Source of the DNA: Acinetobacter nosocomialis NIPH 2119 | GTDB taxonomy: Bacteria > Pseudomonadota > Gammaproteobacteria > Pseudomonadales > Moraxellaceae | Direction of reading: 5' to 3' | Length of the DNA stretch: 64,000 bases | Assembly (NCBI RefSeq): GCF_000368085.1 | Contig: NZ_KB849239.1 | Location: 819,556-883,555 of the forward strand | Part shown: piece after piece, positions 9,347-18,204 of the stretch | Numbering within the stretch: the first letter of the stretch is position 1 | How the letters are laid out: every line of letters starts with the position of its first letter | Position numbers and translations under genes: made by a program | Notes under the pieces: model-generated | The model's input: the letters and a program-made list of their open reading frames with translations, nothing else | Database searches by the model: none | Told to the model about the DNA's origin: nothing

Positions 9347-9829
9347 ATGAAATGGGATGACATCGGTGATCAGCCTTGTTCTGTTGCCCGCATGCTATCA
9401 GTGATTGGTGATCGATGGACGATGCTAATATTACGTAATGCTTTTATGGGAATTCGCCGTTTTGATGATTTTCAAAAATCATTAGGTGTCACTCGTCATG
9501 TCCTTTCTGATCGCTTAAAACGGTTGGTTGAATACGAAATTTTAGTCAAAGCTCCTTATTTTGACCGTCAGGAGCGTTTTGAATATCGTCTCACTGATAA
9601 AGGATTTGAACTTTATCCGATTATCTTATCTATGGCGAACTGGGCAGATAAATGGATGGATCAAGGTTTAGGCAAGCCTTTGGAATATCGCCACAAAACA
9701 TGTGGACATAAGTTTGAACCTGTTATGGTCTGTTCAGTATGTCGTGAGCCATTACATGCAAAGCAAGTTCAGGTTTCGGCTGGGCCGGGTTATTTTGCTT
9801 ATATGGAACAGAAGCAAAAACAGGCTTAA
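9347..9829 (+). CDS. HxlR-family winged-helix regulator with C-terminal Cys/His motif
   Basis: The N-terminal Cys11 and the sequence CSVARMLSVIGDRWTMLILR are classic for the HxlR/MarR-like family, whose members often sense electrophiles or oxidants through that cysteine. A winged helix covers roughly residues 10-100. The last 45 residues add C119-x-H121-x7-C129-x2-C132, which could form a small zinc site. The gene is single, with AT-rich sequence upstream. Its stop overlaps the end of the convergent MocR-type gene by four bases. Target genes are unknown. Confidence 0.88.
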   Translation: MKWDDIGDQPCSVARMLSVIGDRWTMLILRNAFMGIRRFDDFQKSLGVTRHVLSDRLKRLVEYEILVKAPYFDRQERFEYRLTDKGFELYPIILSMANWADKWMDQGLGKPLEYRHKTCGHKFEPVMVCSVCREPLHAKQVQVSAGPGYFAYMEQKQKQA

Positions 9830-11238
9830 ACTCGGTTCTCTAACGACTCTTGTAGAAGTGCTTCTGCAAGGGTCTTATAAATATAATCATGATTTGATTG
9901 AGTAATATTAAAACGGATAAATTGACCTGCCGATTGTGCTTGGCTAAAGGCATTACCCGGGGCGAGAATCACTTGCCGATTCAGACAAAACTGGGCAATC
10001 TTCGCTGCATCTACACCTTCTGGTAGACGACACCACACAAAAATTCCAGCCTTGGGTTCAATCCACGGTTCTATCCCAATCGATTTGAGCTTCGTGATTG
10101 TTTCTTGCATGGCTTGAGCTAAACGAACTTTTAATAAATCTAAATGCTTACGGTATGAACCATCGGTTAAAGCTGTGTGTAAAATCTTGGCTGAGAGTCC
10201 ATTGTGAGAAAAACTGGTAGCAATTTTTAAATCGGTAATCTGATCAATCCATTCTGGTTTCGCAATAATGTAGCCGCAGCGAATAGAGGCAGAGAGCGTT
10301 TTAGAGAAACTTCCAATAAAAATCACGCGTGAAAGGTTGTCTAGGGCTGCAAGTCGTGGAGCTGGAGTATATTCAAAATCCGAGAATATATCGTCTTCAA
10401 TCACAATTAAATTAGATTGATCAATCAACTTCAGTAATTGATGAGCTGTCGAGAGTGAAAGCGTTGCGCCAGTGGGGTTATGTATTCCTGAATTTGTAAT
10501 ATAAAGCCGAGGGTTATAGCTCTCAATCGCTTCTTTAAATGCCTCTAAGTCTGGGCCATTTGGAGTGTATGGAATACCAATAACTTTAACTTGATGAACT
10601 TTAAGTAGAGCATGAAAATTAAAGTAACATGGGTCATCAATTAGAACTACATCATCTGGTTTAAGTAAAAAACGACAAACCAGATCAATAGCTTGAGTGC
10701 CTGAATCGGTTAGAACAACTTGATTGAGATTTGCCTCTATACCTTTATTTTGTGCTCGCCTAGCCAGTAAATCTCTTAATACGGGCAGCCCTAACGGTGA
10801 AGAATAACCCATTAAACTATCATCTTCACTTCGTGTAATAGATCTTAATGCTTTGCGGATACTTTCAAGTGGCATCCAGTCATTAGGTAACCAACCACAA
10901 CCGGGCTTAAACGCATCAGGTTCTGCCTCTAAAGACTGACGTGAAATCCATAACGGATCTATTGAGCGATCTAGTTTGGGTCCTAATTCACTTAAGTCTA
11001 AAGGAGCAAGTGGTGCCACGACATAAAAGCCCGATCCACTACGTGATTCAATTTTACCTAGGGCAATTAATCGCTCGTAAGCTTCGACAACCGTAGAAAC
11101 TGAAAAACCTAAATCTTTGGCCAGCTTGCGCACAGAGGGGAGTCGAGTTCCCGGAGTCAAAGAGCGATTCTTAATTTGTTGTTCAATCTGTGAAATAACA
11201 AGTTCGATTTTTGTTTTTGTCTGGTTCACGTTAATCAT
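9826..11238 (-). CDS. MocR-type regulator (GntR DNA-binding domain fused to aminotransferase-like domain)
   Basis: 470 residues. Residues 1-75 are a GntR winged helix (RLPSVRKLAKDLGFSVSTVVEAYERL). The rest is a fold-type I PLP aminotransferase domain (DSGTQAIDLVCRFL, ITNSGIHNPTGATLS, IEDDIFSDFE, and FIGSFSKTLSASIRCGY with the PLP lysine). Such proteins are usually PLP- or amino-acid-sensing regulators rather than enzymes. The gene is divergent from an EamA exporter, and the intergenic region holds a direct repeat that could be its operator. PdxR-like control of vitamin B6 genes is another possibility. Confidence 0.9.
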   Translation of the reverse strand: MINVNQTKTKIELVISQIEQQIKNRSLTPGTRLPSVRKLAKDLGFSVSTVVEAYERLIALGKIESRSGSGFYVVAPLAPLDLSELGPKLDRSIDPLWISRQSLEAEPDAFKPGCGWLPNDWMPLESIRKALRSITRSEDDSLMGYSSPLGLPVLRDLLARRAQNKGIEANLNQVVLTDSGTQAIDLVCRFLLKPDDVVLIDDPCYFNFHALLKVHQVKVIGIPYTPNGPDLEAFKEAIESYNPRLYITNSGIHNPTGATLSLSTAHQLLKLIDQSNLIVIEDDIFSDFEYTPAPRLAALDNLSRVIFIGSFSKTLSASIRCGYIIAKPEWIDQITDLKIATSFSHNGLSAKILHTALTDGSYRKHLDLLKVRLAQAMQETITKLKSIGIEPWIEPKAGIFVWCRLPEGVDAAKIAQFCLNRQVILAPGNAFSQAQSAGQFIRFNITQSNHDYIYKTLAEALLQESLENRV

Positions 11239-11244
11239 CTCTAC

Positions 11245-11290
11245 TGTACTGCTTATTTATACATAACAGTTTTTTAAAATTGTACTGCTT
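11245..11290. promoter_or_regulatory. Direct-repeat candidate operator between MocR regulator and EamA gene
   Basis: The 10-mer TGTACTGCTT occurs at 11245-11254 and again at 11281-11290, 36 bases apart, in the 112-bp divergent promoter region. MocR proteins typically bind spaced direct repeats next to their own gene. The assignment is inference from position and repetition. Confidence 0.55.
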
Positions 11291-11350
11291 TGTATCTGGT
11301 TTTGACACCATATCACAGCTTAAATTCTTCGTATAGTTGCGGAGAATAAT

Positions 11351-12214
11351 ATGCAAAAGTTTATGAACGGTTGGGTAAATGGTTTTATTGGCGTTGCAAT
11401 TTTTGCAGGCTCGTTACCCGCTACCCGTGTTGCGGTAACAGGTTTTGAGCCTGGTTTTCTAACAGCAGCACGAGCTGTCATTGCAGGAGTCTTGGGCTTA
11501 ATTCTTATCTTTTTACTTAAGGAAAAAAAGCCTGCTAAACAAGACTGGTGGTCGCTGGCTATTGTGGCTTTAGGCGTTGTAGTTGGGTTTCCCTTATTTA
11601 CTGCGCTTGCTCTACAGTATATGAACGCAGCCCACTCGATTGTCTTTGTTAGCCTTCTACCGCTCGCTACTGCCATATTTGCAGTAGTGAGAGGTGGAGA
11701 AAAACCAAATTTATTTTTTTGGATATTTGCAATTTTAGGCAGTCTGGTTGTTTTTACCTATATGTTCTTTTTGTCCGGTGAAGCATCTTTTGGCATTGGC
11801 GATTTATACATGCTTATTGCAATTATTTTGTGTGGATTTGGCTATGCAGAAGGTGGAGTGCTTTCGAAAAAAATAGGTGGATGGCAAGTGATTTGTTGGT
11901 CGCTTATTTTAGCTTTACCGATTATGCTGCTCGCTACTCTTTTTTATATGCCCGTTTCCTTTCAAGATGTATCTACATCGGCGGTAGCAGGACTGGTTTA
12001 CGTATCTTTATTTAGTATGCTCATCGGGTTCTTTTTCTGGTACAAAGGTCTTGCTCAAGGCGGTATAGCTGCAATTAGCCAGCTACAACTTTTACAACCT
12101 TTAATGGGACTCGCGATTGCCGCACTTTTATTACATGAACATGTAAGTTGGTCGATGTTAATGGTAACGGCAGTAACAATTTTATGTGTCGCTGCCGCTA
12201 AAAAATTCGCATAA
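11351..12214 (+). CDS. EamA/DMT-family inner-membrane exporter
   Basis: 287 residues with about ten hydrophobic segments and the two-fold internal repeat of EamA drug/metabolite transporters (GFIGVAIFAGSLPATRVAV and, in the second half, SLFSMLIGFFFWYKGLAQGG). Substrates of the family include amino acids and metabolites. The divergent MocR-type regulator suggests an amine or amino-acid-like effector. ATG preceded by GCGGAG supports the start. No operon partner follows; the tus operon converges on it. Confidence 0.88.
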   Translation: MQKFMNGWVNGFIGVAIFAGSLPATRVAVTGFEPGFLTAARAVIAGVLGLILIFLLKEKKPAKQDWWSLAIVALGVVVGFPLFTALALQYMNAAHSIVFVSLLPLATAIFAVVRGGEKPNLFFWIFAILGSLVVFTYMFFLSGEASFGIGDLYMLIAIILCGFGYAEGGVLSKKIGGWQVICWSLILALPIMLLATLFYMPVSFQDVSTSAVAGLVYVSLFSMLIGFFFWYKGLAQGGIAAISQLQLLQPLMGLAIAALLLHEHVSWSMLMVTAVTILCVAAAKKFA

Positions 12215-12218
12215 AAAT

Positions 12219-12530
12219 TTATAAACAATTTGCCGGTTTAGGAATACCTGCCAAACGACTGAGATGGCGAGCAACTAAACCGGTATTAAATTTTTGCTGT
12301 AAAACAGCATTATTAATATCTGGACTGACGGTTTTCATTAAAAACTTAATCAGAGGGCGGGTTGCAGGAGAATGCCCAAATTGCTGATAAAATTGGCGAA
12401 CCGCAGCTAAAACTTCAAAATGCCAATCTGTTAATTCAAGATCGAGAGATTTGGCGAGTTCCTGTGCTACTTCTGGATTCCAAATCGTATAGTCGACTAA
12501 ATGACCATCTTGATCTAATTCTAAATTCAT
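12219..12530 (-). CDS. tusE: TusE/DsrC-family sulfurtransferase
   Basis: 103 residues. It accepts persulfide sulfur from TusBCD and passes it to MnmA for 2-thiolation of tRNA wobble uridine. DWHFEVLAAVRQFY, the ATRPLIK region and the C-terminal PKPANCL with the penultimate reactive Cys are family hallmarks. It is the last gene of tusD-tusC-tusB-tusE, separated from tusB by a short gap. Confidence 0.93.
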   Translation of the reverse strand: MNLELDQDGHLVDYTIWNPEVAQELAKSLDLELTDWHFEVLAAVRQFYQQFGHSPATRPLIKFLMKTVSPDINNAVLQQKFNTGLVARHLSRLAGIPKPANCL

Positions 12531-12549
12531 AAAAATGAGCCTAACTATA

Positions 12550-12834
12550 TTATTTCAAAGAAATGCATCGATTAAATTGTAAAACCAGATCCGCAAACTG
12601 GTCATAGTTCAATACCTTAACGTGAGCTAAGGTTTCTGCATCAATTAAATCTTTTTCATGAGATAAACAAGAAACTGAGCCAAACTGCTGACAAATATTT
12701 ACCGAAAGTTGAGCAGTTGAGTCACCCATAAAAATAAGTTGATCATCTTTATGGAACAGTTTTGCAAGTTCTTCAATAATGCGAGGAGTATGGTGATAAG
12801 AAGCTTGCACAAGATAAAGAGTTGATTGCGTCAT
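12550..12834 (-). CDS. tusB: Sulfur relay protein TusB
   Basis: Small DsrH-like subunit of the TusBCD complex. Identified mainly by position between tusC and tusE and by size; similarity is weak, as usual for TusB. I chose the ATG at 12834 because AAAGGTG lies about eight bases upstream. A TTG start at 12858 would overlap tusC by seven bases. Confidence 0.85.
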   Translation of the reverse strand: MTQSTLYLVQASYHHTPRIIEELAKLFHKDDQLIFMGDSTAQLSVNICQQFGSVSCLSHEKDLIDAETLAHVKVLNYDQFADLVLQFNRCISLK

Positions 12835-12851
12835 TAAAATTACACCTTTAT

Positions 12852-13202
12852 CTACCAATATAAGACATGATCGAAAGATTGGATGAGTTCAGTATCTAGC
12901 TGAACAAATTCTAGTTCCTGCTCACTTTTTTGAACAAAAGGATGCTGTTTATTTTTGTCTTCAATAAGAATTGGGCTTAAGTCATAAAACTCAAAGCTAT
13001 CTACCATATTTGAAGCAATTTTAAATGCATGCTGCAATTGGTCAAAGTTACGTTCATTTTGTAAAAGACTAAGAGCCGCATCTTTTAATAATACTTTGAC
13101 TGGTGAGCCAAAGGTTGCTAAAACCATAGTAGCGGCGAGGCTTTCATTGACTTGTAGGCTGGTTAAATTGGCTTGGGTCAAAATAACGAGTACAGTTTTC
13201 AC
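12852..13202 (-). CDS. tusC: Sulfur relay protein TusC
   Basis: 116-residue DsrF-like subunit of the TusBCD complex. The fold pattern (VLVILTQANLTS at the N-terminus, then an amphipathic helix and GSPVKVLLKDAAL) matches the DsrE/DsrF family. It lies between tusD and tusB, as in E. coli. Confidence 0.88.
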   Translation of the reverse strand: MKTVLVILTQANLTSLQVNESLAATMVLATFGSPVKVLLKDAALSLLQNERNFDQLQHAFKIASNMVDSFEFYDLSPILIEDKNKQHPFVQKSEQELEFVQLDTELIQSFDHVLYW

Positions 13203-13246
13203 ACAATATACCTTTTAAAAGCAACAATCTAAGTTAATAAAGTAAC

Positions 13247-13615
13247 TTAGAATTGAAGAAGACGAGAGGCTGACTGTACTGCATCAGCAAGTTCACCTAG
13301 TCCAACCAACTCAAAGTTGTTCGCTAGGTTGTGATGACTAAGTTGATGACGACTCGCATTTTCTGCATCGGTAATCCCACGTGCAAGAGCTGCGCTGACA
13401 CAGACAGGAAGTCGGATCGCGAGCTTTTGCCATTCATGCGTTAAATTACGCTGGTCGTCAGGAACCCATTGAAAATCATTCGCAACTTGAACGCCATCTT
13501 GGTAAAAGAATACACGAAAGTCTTCATTTTTACTTTTGAGTGCCTGAGCAAGGCCTAGCGCATGCCAAGCATGGATCGAAGTAGGAGCAGAGGTTATTAG
13601 TAGTAATGTACTCAT
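13247..13615 (-). CDS. tusD: Sulfurtransferase TusD
   Basis: 122 residues, DsrE-like. It takes sulfur from TusA on a conserved cysteine, most likely that in LPVCVSAALARGI, the family's active-site segment. First gene of the tus operon; its promoter should lie in the short region shared with the divergent GalE-like gene. Confidence 0.92.
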   Translation of the reverse strand: MSTLLLITSAPTSIHAWHALGLAQALKSKNEDFRVFFYQDGVQVANDFQWVPDDQRNLTHEWQKLAIRLPVCVSAALARGITDAENASRHQLSHHNLANNFELVGLGELADAVQSASRLLQF

Positions 13616-13680
13616 TGAGAATTCACTATGGTCATACGTCTAAATGGGCGTAGATACATTAAGAGAAAGGTAAGTATACA

Positions 13681-14688
13681 ATGATTTTAGTGACAGGTGG
13701 TTTAGGCTTTATCGGTTCACACATTGCATTGAGTCTGCTGGCTCAAGGCCAAGAAGTGGTTATTGTCGATAATTTGGCTAACTCGACCTTGCAAACGCTT
13801 GAGCGGTTAGAATACATCTCTGGTATGTACGTTCCGTTTGTTAAACTTGATGTACGTAATACACCTGCATTGAACAAAGTATTTGAACAGTACTCAATCG
13901 ATGCAGTTATTCACACAGCTGGTTTTAAATCTATTGAAGAGTCTAATTTAAAACCGCTCGAATATTACAATGACAATGTCAGTTGCATTATGAGCCTGTT
14001 ACGTGCAATGCAGCGTACTGGTGTTCGTCATTTTATCCATTTATCTAGCTTGGCAGTCTATGGAAAATCTGGTTTGCAGTTAAGCGAAACGGAAGACTTC
14101 AACTATGCTTATCCTAATCCATATATTAAATCTCAACAGATGATTGAAGAAATCATTAGAGATACTCATAAAATTGATCATGAATGGAAAATTGCAATTC
14201 TACGCCTATCAAATATTGTAGGTGCTTTTGAGCATGGTGTATTAGGTGAATATGTTGCACAGCTCCCTAAAAATATTGTACCGCTTGCATTACAAGTTGC
14301 AGCGATGCAGCGTGATTTAATTGAATTACAAGATCAGGTTTCGACCGATGACCATACTGTAGAGCGTAGTTTTCTACATGTATTAGATGTATGCGAAGCC
14401 GTAAGCTCAACTTTACATTGGTTACGTGATCAAACCCATTGCTGTGAAGCTTTTAATATTGCTCATGATCAAGTGCACTCGATTCGTCAATTATTAGATG
14501 AAATTTCGCAGGTTACCCAAGCCGAAATTCAGACGCAATCGGCAATTTATAAGCATGAAGAGTTGGCCCAATTGGGTGCAAATATAGGAAAAGCAAAAAC
14601 TTTATTACAATGGAATCCGAAACGAACTTTAAAGCAAATGATTGAAGATGAGTGGAGATTCTATCAAAATACATTAAATGGAAGATAG
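13681..14688 (+). CDS. GalE-like extended SDR protein with altered catalytic motif
   Basis: 335 residues, NAD-binding extended short-chain dehydrogenase fold. The GxxGxxG loop (VTGGLGFIGSH) and the SSLAVYG segment with Ser122/Ser123 match UDP-glucose 4-epimerase. The catalytic YxxxK is not conserved: Tyr148 is followed by Ile-Lys-Ser-Gln, so the expected Lys152 is Gln, with a Lys at 150 instead. The C-terminal region resembles the sugar-nucleotide domain (RSFLHVLDVCEAV; NIGKAKTLLQWNPKRTL). It may be an atypical epimerase or a non-catalytic relative. AAAGG precedes the ATG. No polysaccharide genes adjoin it. Confidence 0.82.
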   Translation: MILVTGGLGFIGSHIALSLLAQGQEVVIVDNLANSTLQTLERLEYISGMYVPFVKLDVRNTPALNKVFEQYSIDAVIHTAGFKSIEESNLKPLEYYNDNVSCIMSLLRAMQRTGVRHFIHLSSLAVYGKSGLQLSETEDFNYAYPNPYIKSQQMIEEIIRDTHKIDHEWKIAILRLSNIVGAFEHGVLGEYVAQLPKNIVPLALQVAAMQRDLIELQDQVSTDDHTVERSFLHVLDVCEAVSSTLHWLRDQTHCCEAFNIAHDQVHSIRQLLDEISQVTQAEIQTQSAIYKHEELAQLGANIGKAKTLLQWNPKRTLKQMIEDEWRFYQNTLNGR

Positions 14689-14802
14689 GATAATGATTCT
14701 TATTTACAATAATGGAATGCTTGAGTACGATATTAAAATTAACTAGCCAAAGCAAAAATTGCTTCAGCCCGTGAGTTCTTTAGCCACATAACCGAGGTTT
14801 CT

Positions 14803-16197
14803 ATGCAAACACGAATTGAACATGACACTATGGGTGAGATTGAAGTTCCAAATGAAGCGCTATGGGGAGCACAAACCCAACGTAGCTTACAGAACTTCAA
14901 AATCGGGCAGGAGCGTTTACCCCGTGCCATGATTCGAGCGATGGGCTTGGTAAAAAAAGCTGCGGCAATAACCAATGCAGAGTTGGGCCAGTTACCACAA
15001 GATTTGAGTCAGTACATTGTAGGTGCTGCCGAAGAGGTGATTGCAGGGAAATGGGACTCACAGTTTCCACTCGTAGTTTGGCAAACAGGTTCTGGTACCC
15101 AAAGTAACATGAACTGTAATGAAGTGATTGCAAATATTGCCAATCAAAAGCTAGGCCAAGCGCTTGGAGCACAAAAGCCAGTACATCCAAATGATCATGT
15201 TAACCGTGCACAATCTACTAATGACTCATTTCCAACGGCTATTCATGTTGCAGCAAGTTTGCAAATTAATGAATTACTGATTCCAGCTGTAGAGCAGCTT
15301 AAAGCGACTTTGCAGAAGAAGTCAGATGAATTTCAAGAGATTGTCAAAATTGGCCGTACCCACTTACAAGATGCGACGCCACTAACACTGGGCCAAGAAT
15401 TTAGCGGTTATGTTTCTCAGCTTGAGCATGGTTTAGTACGCTTACAACAAGCTTTAAGTGGTTTGTATGAGTTGCCATTGGGTGGTACAGCGGTAGGAAC
15501 TGGTTTAAATGCTCATCCTGACTATGCTGTTAAAGCCGCAGCTCAGCTTGCAGCTTTAACAGGTTTGCCATTTGTTACTGCTCCTAATAAATTTGAAGCT
15601 CTTGCAGGACGCGATGCTGCTGTTTTTGCATCAGGTGCATTAAAAACTTTAGCAGTAAGTTTAAATAAAATTGCTAACGATATTCGTTGGTTAGCAAGCG
15701 GACCACGTTGTGGTTTTGGTGAAATTCGCATTCCTGAAAATGAGCCAGGCTCAAGCATTATGCCGGGTAAAGTGAACCCGACCCAAAGTGAAGCAATGAC
15801 TATGGTGGTTGCACAAGTGCTTGGTAATGATACGACTATTAATGTCGCTGGTGCTTCGGGTAACTTCGAACTTAATGTATTTATGCCAGTAATCGCTTAT
15901 AACTTACTGCAATCTATTCAGTTGCTTGGTGATGCATGTAATAGTTTTAATGACCACTGTGCAGTAGGAATTGAGCCTAATCGCGACAAAATTGATCACT
16001 TCTTGCATAACTCTCTCATGTTAGTTACTGCATTGAATCCGGTTATTGGTTATGAAAACTCTGCAAAAGTGGCGAAAACTGCTTATAAAGAGAATAAAAC
16101 TTTAAAACAAGTGGCTGTTGAGCTTGGTTTAGTTACAGCAGAACAATTTGATGAGGTCGTTAAACCTGAAAAAATGGTTTCGCCAAATAGTAAATAA
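14803..16197 (+). CDS. fumC: Class II fumarate hydratase
   Basis: 464 residues. Converts fumarate to L-malate in the TCA cycle. Motifs are [14 protein letters not shown], the B-site region [35 protein letters not shown] and the signature [13 protein letters not shown], which distinguish class II fumarases from the Fe-S class I enzymes. Monocistronic, with a possible hairpin about 10 bases downstream. Confidence 0.97.
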   Translation: MQTRIEHDTMGEIEVPNEALWGAQTQRSLQNFKIGQERLPRAMIRAMGLVKKAAAITNAELGQLPQDLSQYIVGAAEEVIAGKWDSQFPLVVWQTGSGTQSNMNCNEVIANIANQKLGQALGAQKPVHPNDHVNRAQSTNDSFPTAIHVAASLQINELLIPAVEQLKATLQKKSDEFQEIVKIGRTHLQDATPLTLGQEFSGYVSQLEHGLVRLQQALSGLYELPLGGTAVGTGLNAHPDYAVKAAAQLAALTGLPFVTAPNKFEALAGRDAAVFASGALKTLAVSLNKIANDIRWLASGPRCGFGEIRIPENEPGSSIMPGKVNPTQSEAMTMVVAQVLGNDTTINVAGASGNFELNVFMPVIAYNLLQSIQLLGDACNSFNDHCAVGIEPNRDKIDHFLHNSLMLVTALNPVIGYENSAKVAKTAYKENKTLKQVAVELGLVTAEQFDEVVKPEKMVSPNSK

Positions 16198-16207
16198 GCG
16201 ATCTATA

Positions 16208-16262
16208 TAGCCATCAGTCGTATAATTATGCACAGAATGTACAGTTAAACTACTGATGGCTA
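16208..16262 (+). terminator. Inverted repeat after fumC
   Basis: Arms TAGCCATCAGT (16208-16218) and ACTGATGGCTA (16252-16262) form an 11-bp perfect stem with a loop of about 33 bases and only a TT tail. This could end the fumC transcript, but the loop is long for an intrinsic terminator. Confidence 0.35.
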
Positions 16263-16314
16263 TTATGTTTACACCTTAAATCTAGAACTTTAACTTATAG
16301 ATTGAAAATAAAAG

Positions 16315-16611
16315 CTACATCAGAAGATCTTCTATATATTCCCAGCCATTTACTTTCATTTCTTCAAACTTTCTTTTTAGTTCTTCTTTTGTATATTCAT
16401 GTGAGTCTTTAGCTAAAAGAATATGATAAGAATTAGAGGCTGGGTCTATAGTGACCTCACTAATTTCTACAGGTTCAATCACACCATTTTCGGTTAAACC
16501 AAGATCAGTAAAGCACATTCCTTTTACTGGTATAACGCTACATTCATATTCTTTCGAAATAAAGTAATGGTTTGAATAAGTTGAATAGGTACGTGAAGCG
16601 CGGATCTTCAT
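16315..16611 (-). CDS. Uncharacterised 98-residue protein
   Basis: No family recognised. The ATG is preceded by a good ribosome-binding site (GGAGAG), supporting a real gene. The product is soluble and rich in charged residues, with a Glu/Lys-rich helix near the C-terminus (EYTKEELKRKFEEMK). It begins with a basic segment, MKIRASRTYSTYSN, without a signal peptide. It may be co-oriented with the secreted gene upstream on the same strand, but the gap of about 180 bases argues against one transcript. Confidence 0.65.
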   Translation of the reverse strand: MKIRASRTYSTYSNHYFISKEYECSVIPVKGMCFTDLGLTENGVIEPVEISEVTIDPASNSYHILLAKDSHEYTKEELKRKFEEMKVNGWEYIEDLLM

Positions 16612-16793
16612 TGATCTCTCCTTTATTTGTAGAGAAGATTTGTATAGTCTGGCGTCTTTTAGCAGTTAAAACTGTTTAATTTTTATTGCTTATTTACTAT
16701 GGATCTTTGTTATTTAAAGTTTTTTTAACAATCTATATCAAAACTATTATAGAAGCCTTCCATCAGAAAGAAGGCTTCAGAAAATATAAAAGC

Positions 16794-17255
16794 TTATTTT
16801 AAAATTTTATAAACTTTCTCTTTGTATTCATCATTGGAAATGACTCCTTTATCGTATTGCTGTTTTAATGATCTATATTGTTGAATACGAATATCCCTTT
16901 TAAGGCTTATATCATCATGATTTCTAATATAGTAGAGACTTCGATCATGATCGCTCATGTTCACTGTCGGGTCAGCAAAATGCGAGTAGGTATTTTGTGA
17001 TTTCTCATCTTGATATTGTTTGGCAATTTCAAAAAAATCTACTCTTTGCTTATTAGAATCGGAGTGAAAAGAATTGTGTTGTGATTCACTAAACTTATGA
17101 CTTGAAGTGTTACTTACCTCAAGCATACTTCTATGGCGATTAGATTCTTGGTCATAAAATTCTTGTTTAATTGGAGAAGTAATCGTTTCAGAAAACACCG
17201 AAGAAGAAAAAGTACTAATACTTAAAAATAATAAAATTAATTTTGATCTATTCAT
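16794..17255 (-). CDS. Small exported protein with SHOCT-like C-terminus
   Basis: 153 residues. A signal peptide is clear (basic MNRSK, hydrophobic LILLFLSISTF, then SSSVFSE as likely cleavage region). The middle is very polar (Ser, His, Asn, Gln, Asp rich) and probably unstructured. The last about 35 residues (RSLKQQYDKGVISNDEYKEK) match the short SHOCT pattern of an LKxLxDxGxIxxxEYxxxK helix pair. SHOCT segments usually mediate oligomerisation. Function unknown; location is most likely periplasmic. Confidence 0.75.
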   Translation of the reverse strand: MNRSKLILLFLSISTFSSSVFSETITSPIKQEFYDQESNRHRSMLEVSNTSSHKFSESQHNSFHSDSNKQRVDFFEIAKQYQDEKSQNTYSHFADPTVNMSDHDRSLYYIRNHDDISLKRDIRIQQYRSLKQQYDKGVISNDEYKEKVYKILK

Positions 17256-17566
17256 TTCTTTGGAAGCCCAGATGAAATTGAGTAAATCAATGTATTATAA
17301 CATTAAATTTAACAGTAGATTAAAAAATAATATATTTAAAAGATAGCATTTTTAAATTTTTGAAGTTGTATGAGATTTATTTGCAAGTTTCTAGATTGTA
17401 ATTATTTCTTAATTAAGCTTTATCAAACCAACTTAGAGTTGAATAAGCTGCCATAATTGTTAAAATGCCCACCTTATCCTGTTTTTCTATTGTTTTTAAT
17501 TTTTATTTATTTTGCGATATGGAAATTAAACACATAATAAACAGTTGTTTAGCTAAGGATTTTTGA
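17256..17566. other. AT-rich intergenic stretch
   Basis: Divergent promoter region between the SHOCT-like gene and the 163-residue gene. An AAGGA ribosome-binding site precedes the latter. An imperfect dyad (AGCTT at about 17417 and AAGCT at about 17446, enclosing CAACT...AGTTG) is the only structure I notice; no gene or RNA is evident. Confidence 0.5.
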
Positions 17567-18058
17567 ATGCTCTCGATTTATTTAACAGATACCGAACAAC
17601 ATGTGCAGTTTAATGATTACCCGAGTGATCAGCCTGTTAAATTTCTGTTAAATCTTAAAAAGATTTTTCCAAGTACTGGTGATTTGCTGTTACCTGTTTT
17701 GCCTGAAGATAATAATCTGGAAAATGTAACTTGGGAATCAACGACGAAAGACTTTGAAATTTTCAAAAAATTGTTGGCCGGTTGGGGTGTTATTGAGCTT
17801 CGTTTAAATGCAATCACCACATACAAAGATAAAAATTTTGCAAATGAGTTAATTAAACAAGCTCAAGTGAAGCGAAAAAAAGTAGCGCAAAAAAATCATC
17901 AACTCTCTTTAGTTGCCTTAGATTACATTTTTATGCACGAAATTCATGCACTCATTGATGCTGAGTTGGTCACAATTGGTGAGAAGTTTTATTTACCAAC
18001 CTTGAGAGAGCAGTGGAAAGGTCATGTTTCAGACCAAGTGCTTGAAGGAAAGCTTTAA
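17567..18058 (+). CDS. Uncharacterised 163-residue cytoplasmic protein
   Basis: No family recognised with confidence. There is no signal peptide or membrane segment. The C-terminal half is basic then helical (KQAQVKRKKVAQKNHQLSLV, then LDYIFMHEIHALIDAELV). A good AAGGA site precedes the ATG and a clear intrinsic terminator follows, so it is a real, single-gene unit. Confidence 0.8.
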   Translation: MLSIYLTDTEQHVQFNDYPSDQPVKFLLNLKKIFPSTGDLLLPVLPEDNNLENVTWESTTKDFEIFKKLLAGWGVIELRLNAITTYKDKNFANELIKQAQVKRKKVAQKNHQLSLVALDYIFMHEIHALIDAELVTIGEKFYLPTLREQWKGHVSDQVLEGKL

Positions 18059-18067
18059 TAAATGGCA

Positions 18068-18098
18068 AAAGGTGAATTTAAATAATTCACCTTTTTTT
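18068..18098 (+). terminator. Intrinsic terminator
   Basis: AAGGTGAATT / AATTCACCTT stem with a short loop, followed by a run of T. It ends the 163-residue gene and insulates the riboswitch that follows. Confidence 0.85.
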
Positions 18099-18204
18099 AA
18101 TTAAATCAAATACTTTTATATTTAATTGAATTGCTGTACAAAAGTTTACAAGAAAAGAATGCGTTTTTTTAAAAGTGGCAGATACATTGCTTATATAAAT
18201 ACAA

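Noticed and set aside
16751-16779. AGAAGCCTTC...GAAGGCTTC hairpin as a terminator
   Set aside because: The stem is clear, but no T-run follows on either strand, so I do not call a terminator. A role in the trailer of the gene at 16794 remains possible.
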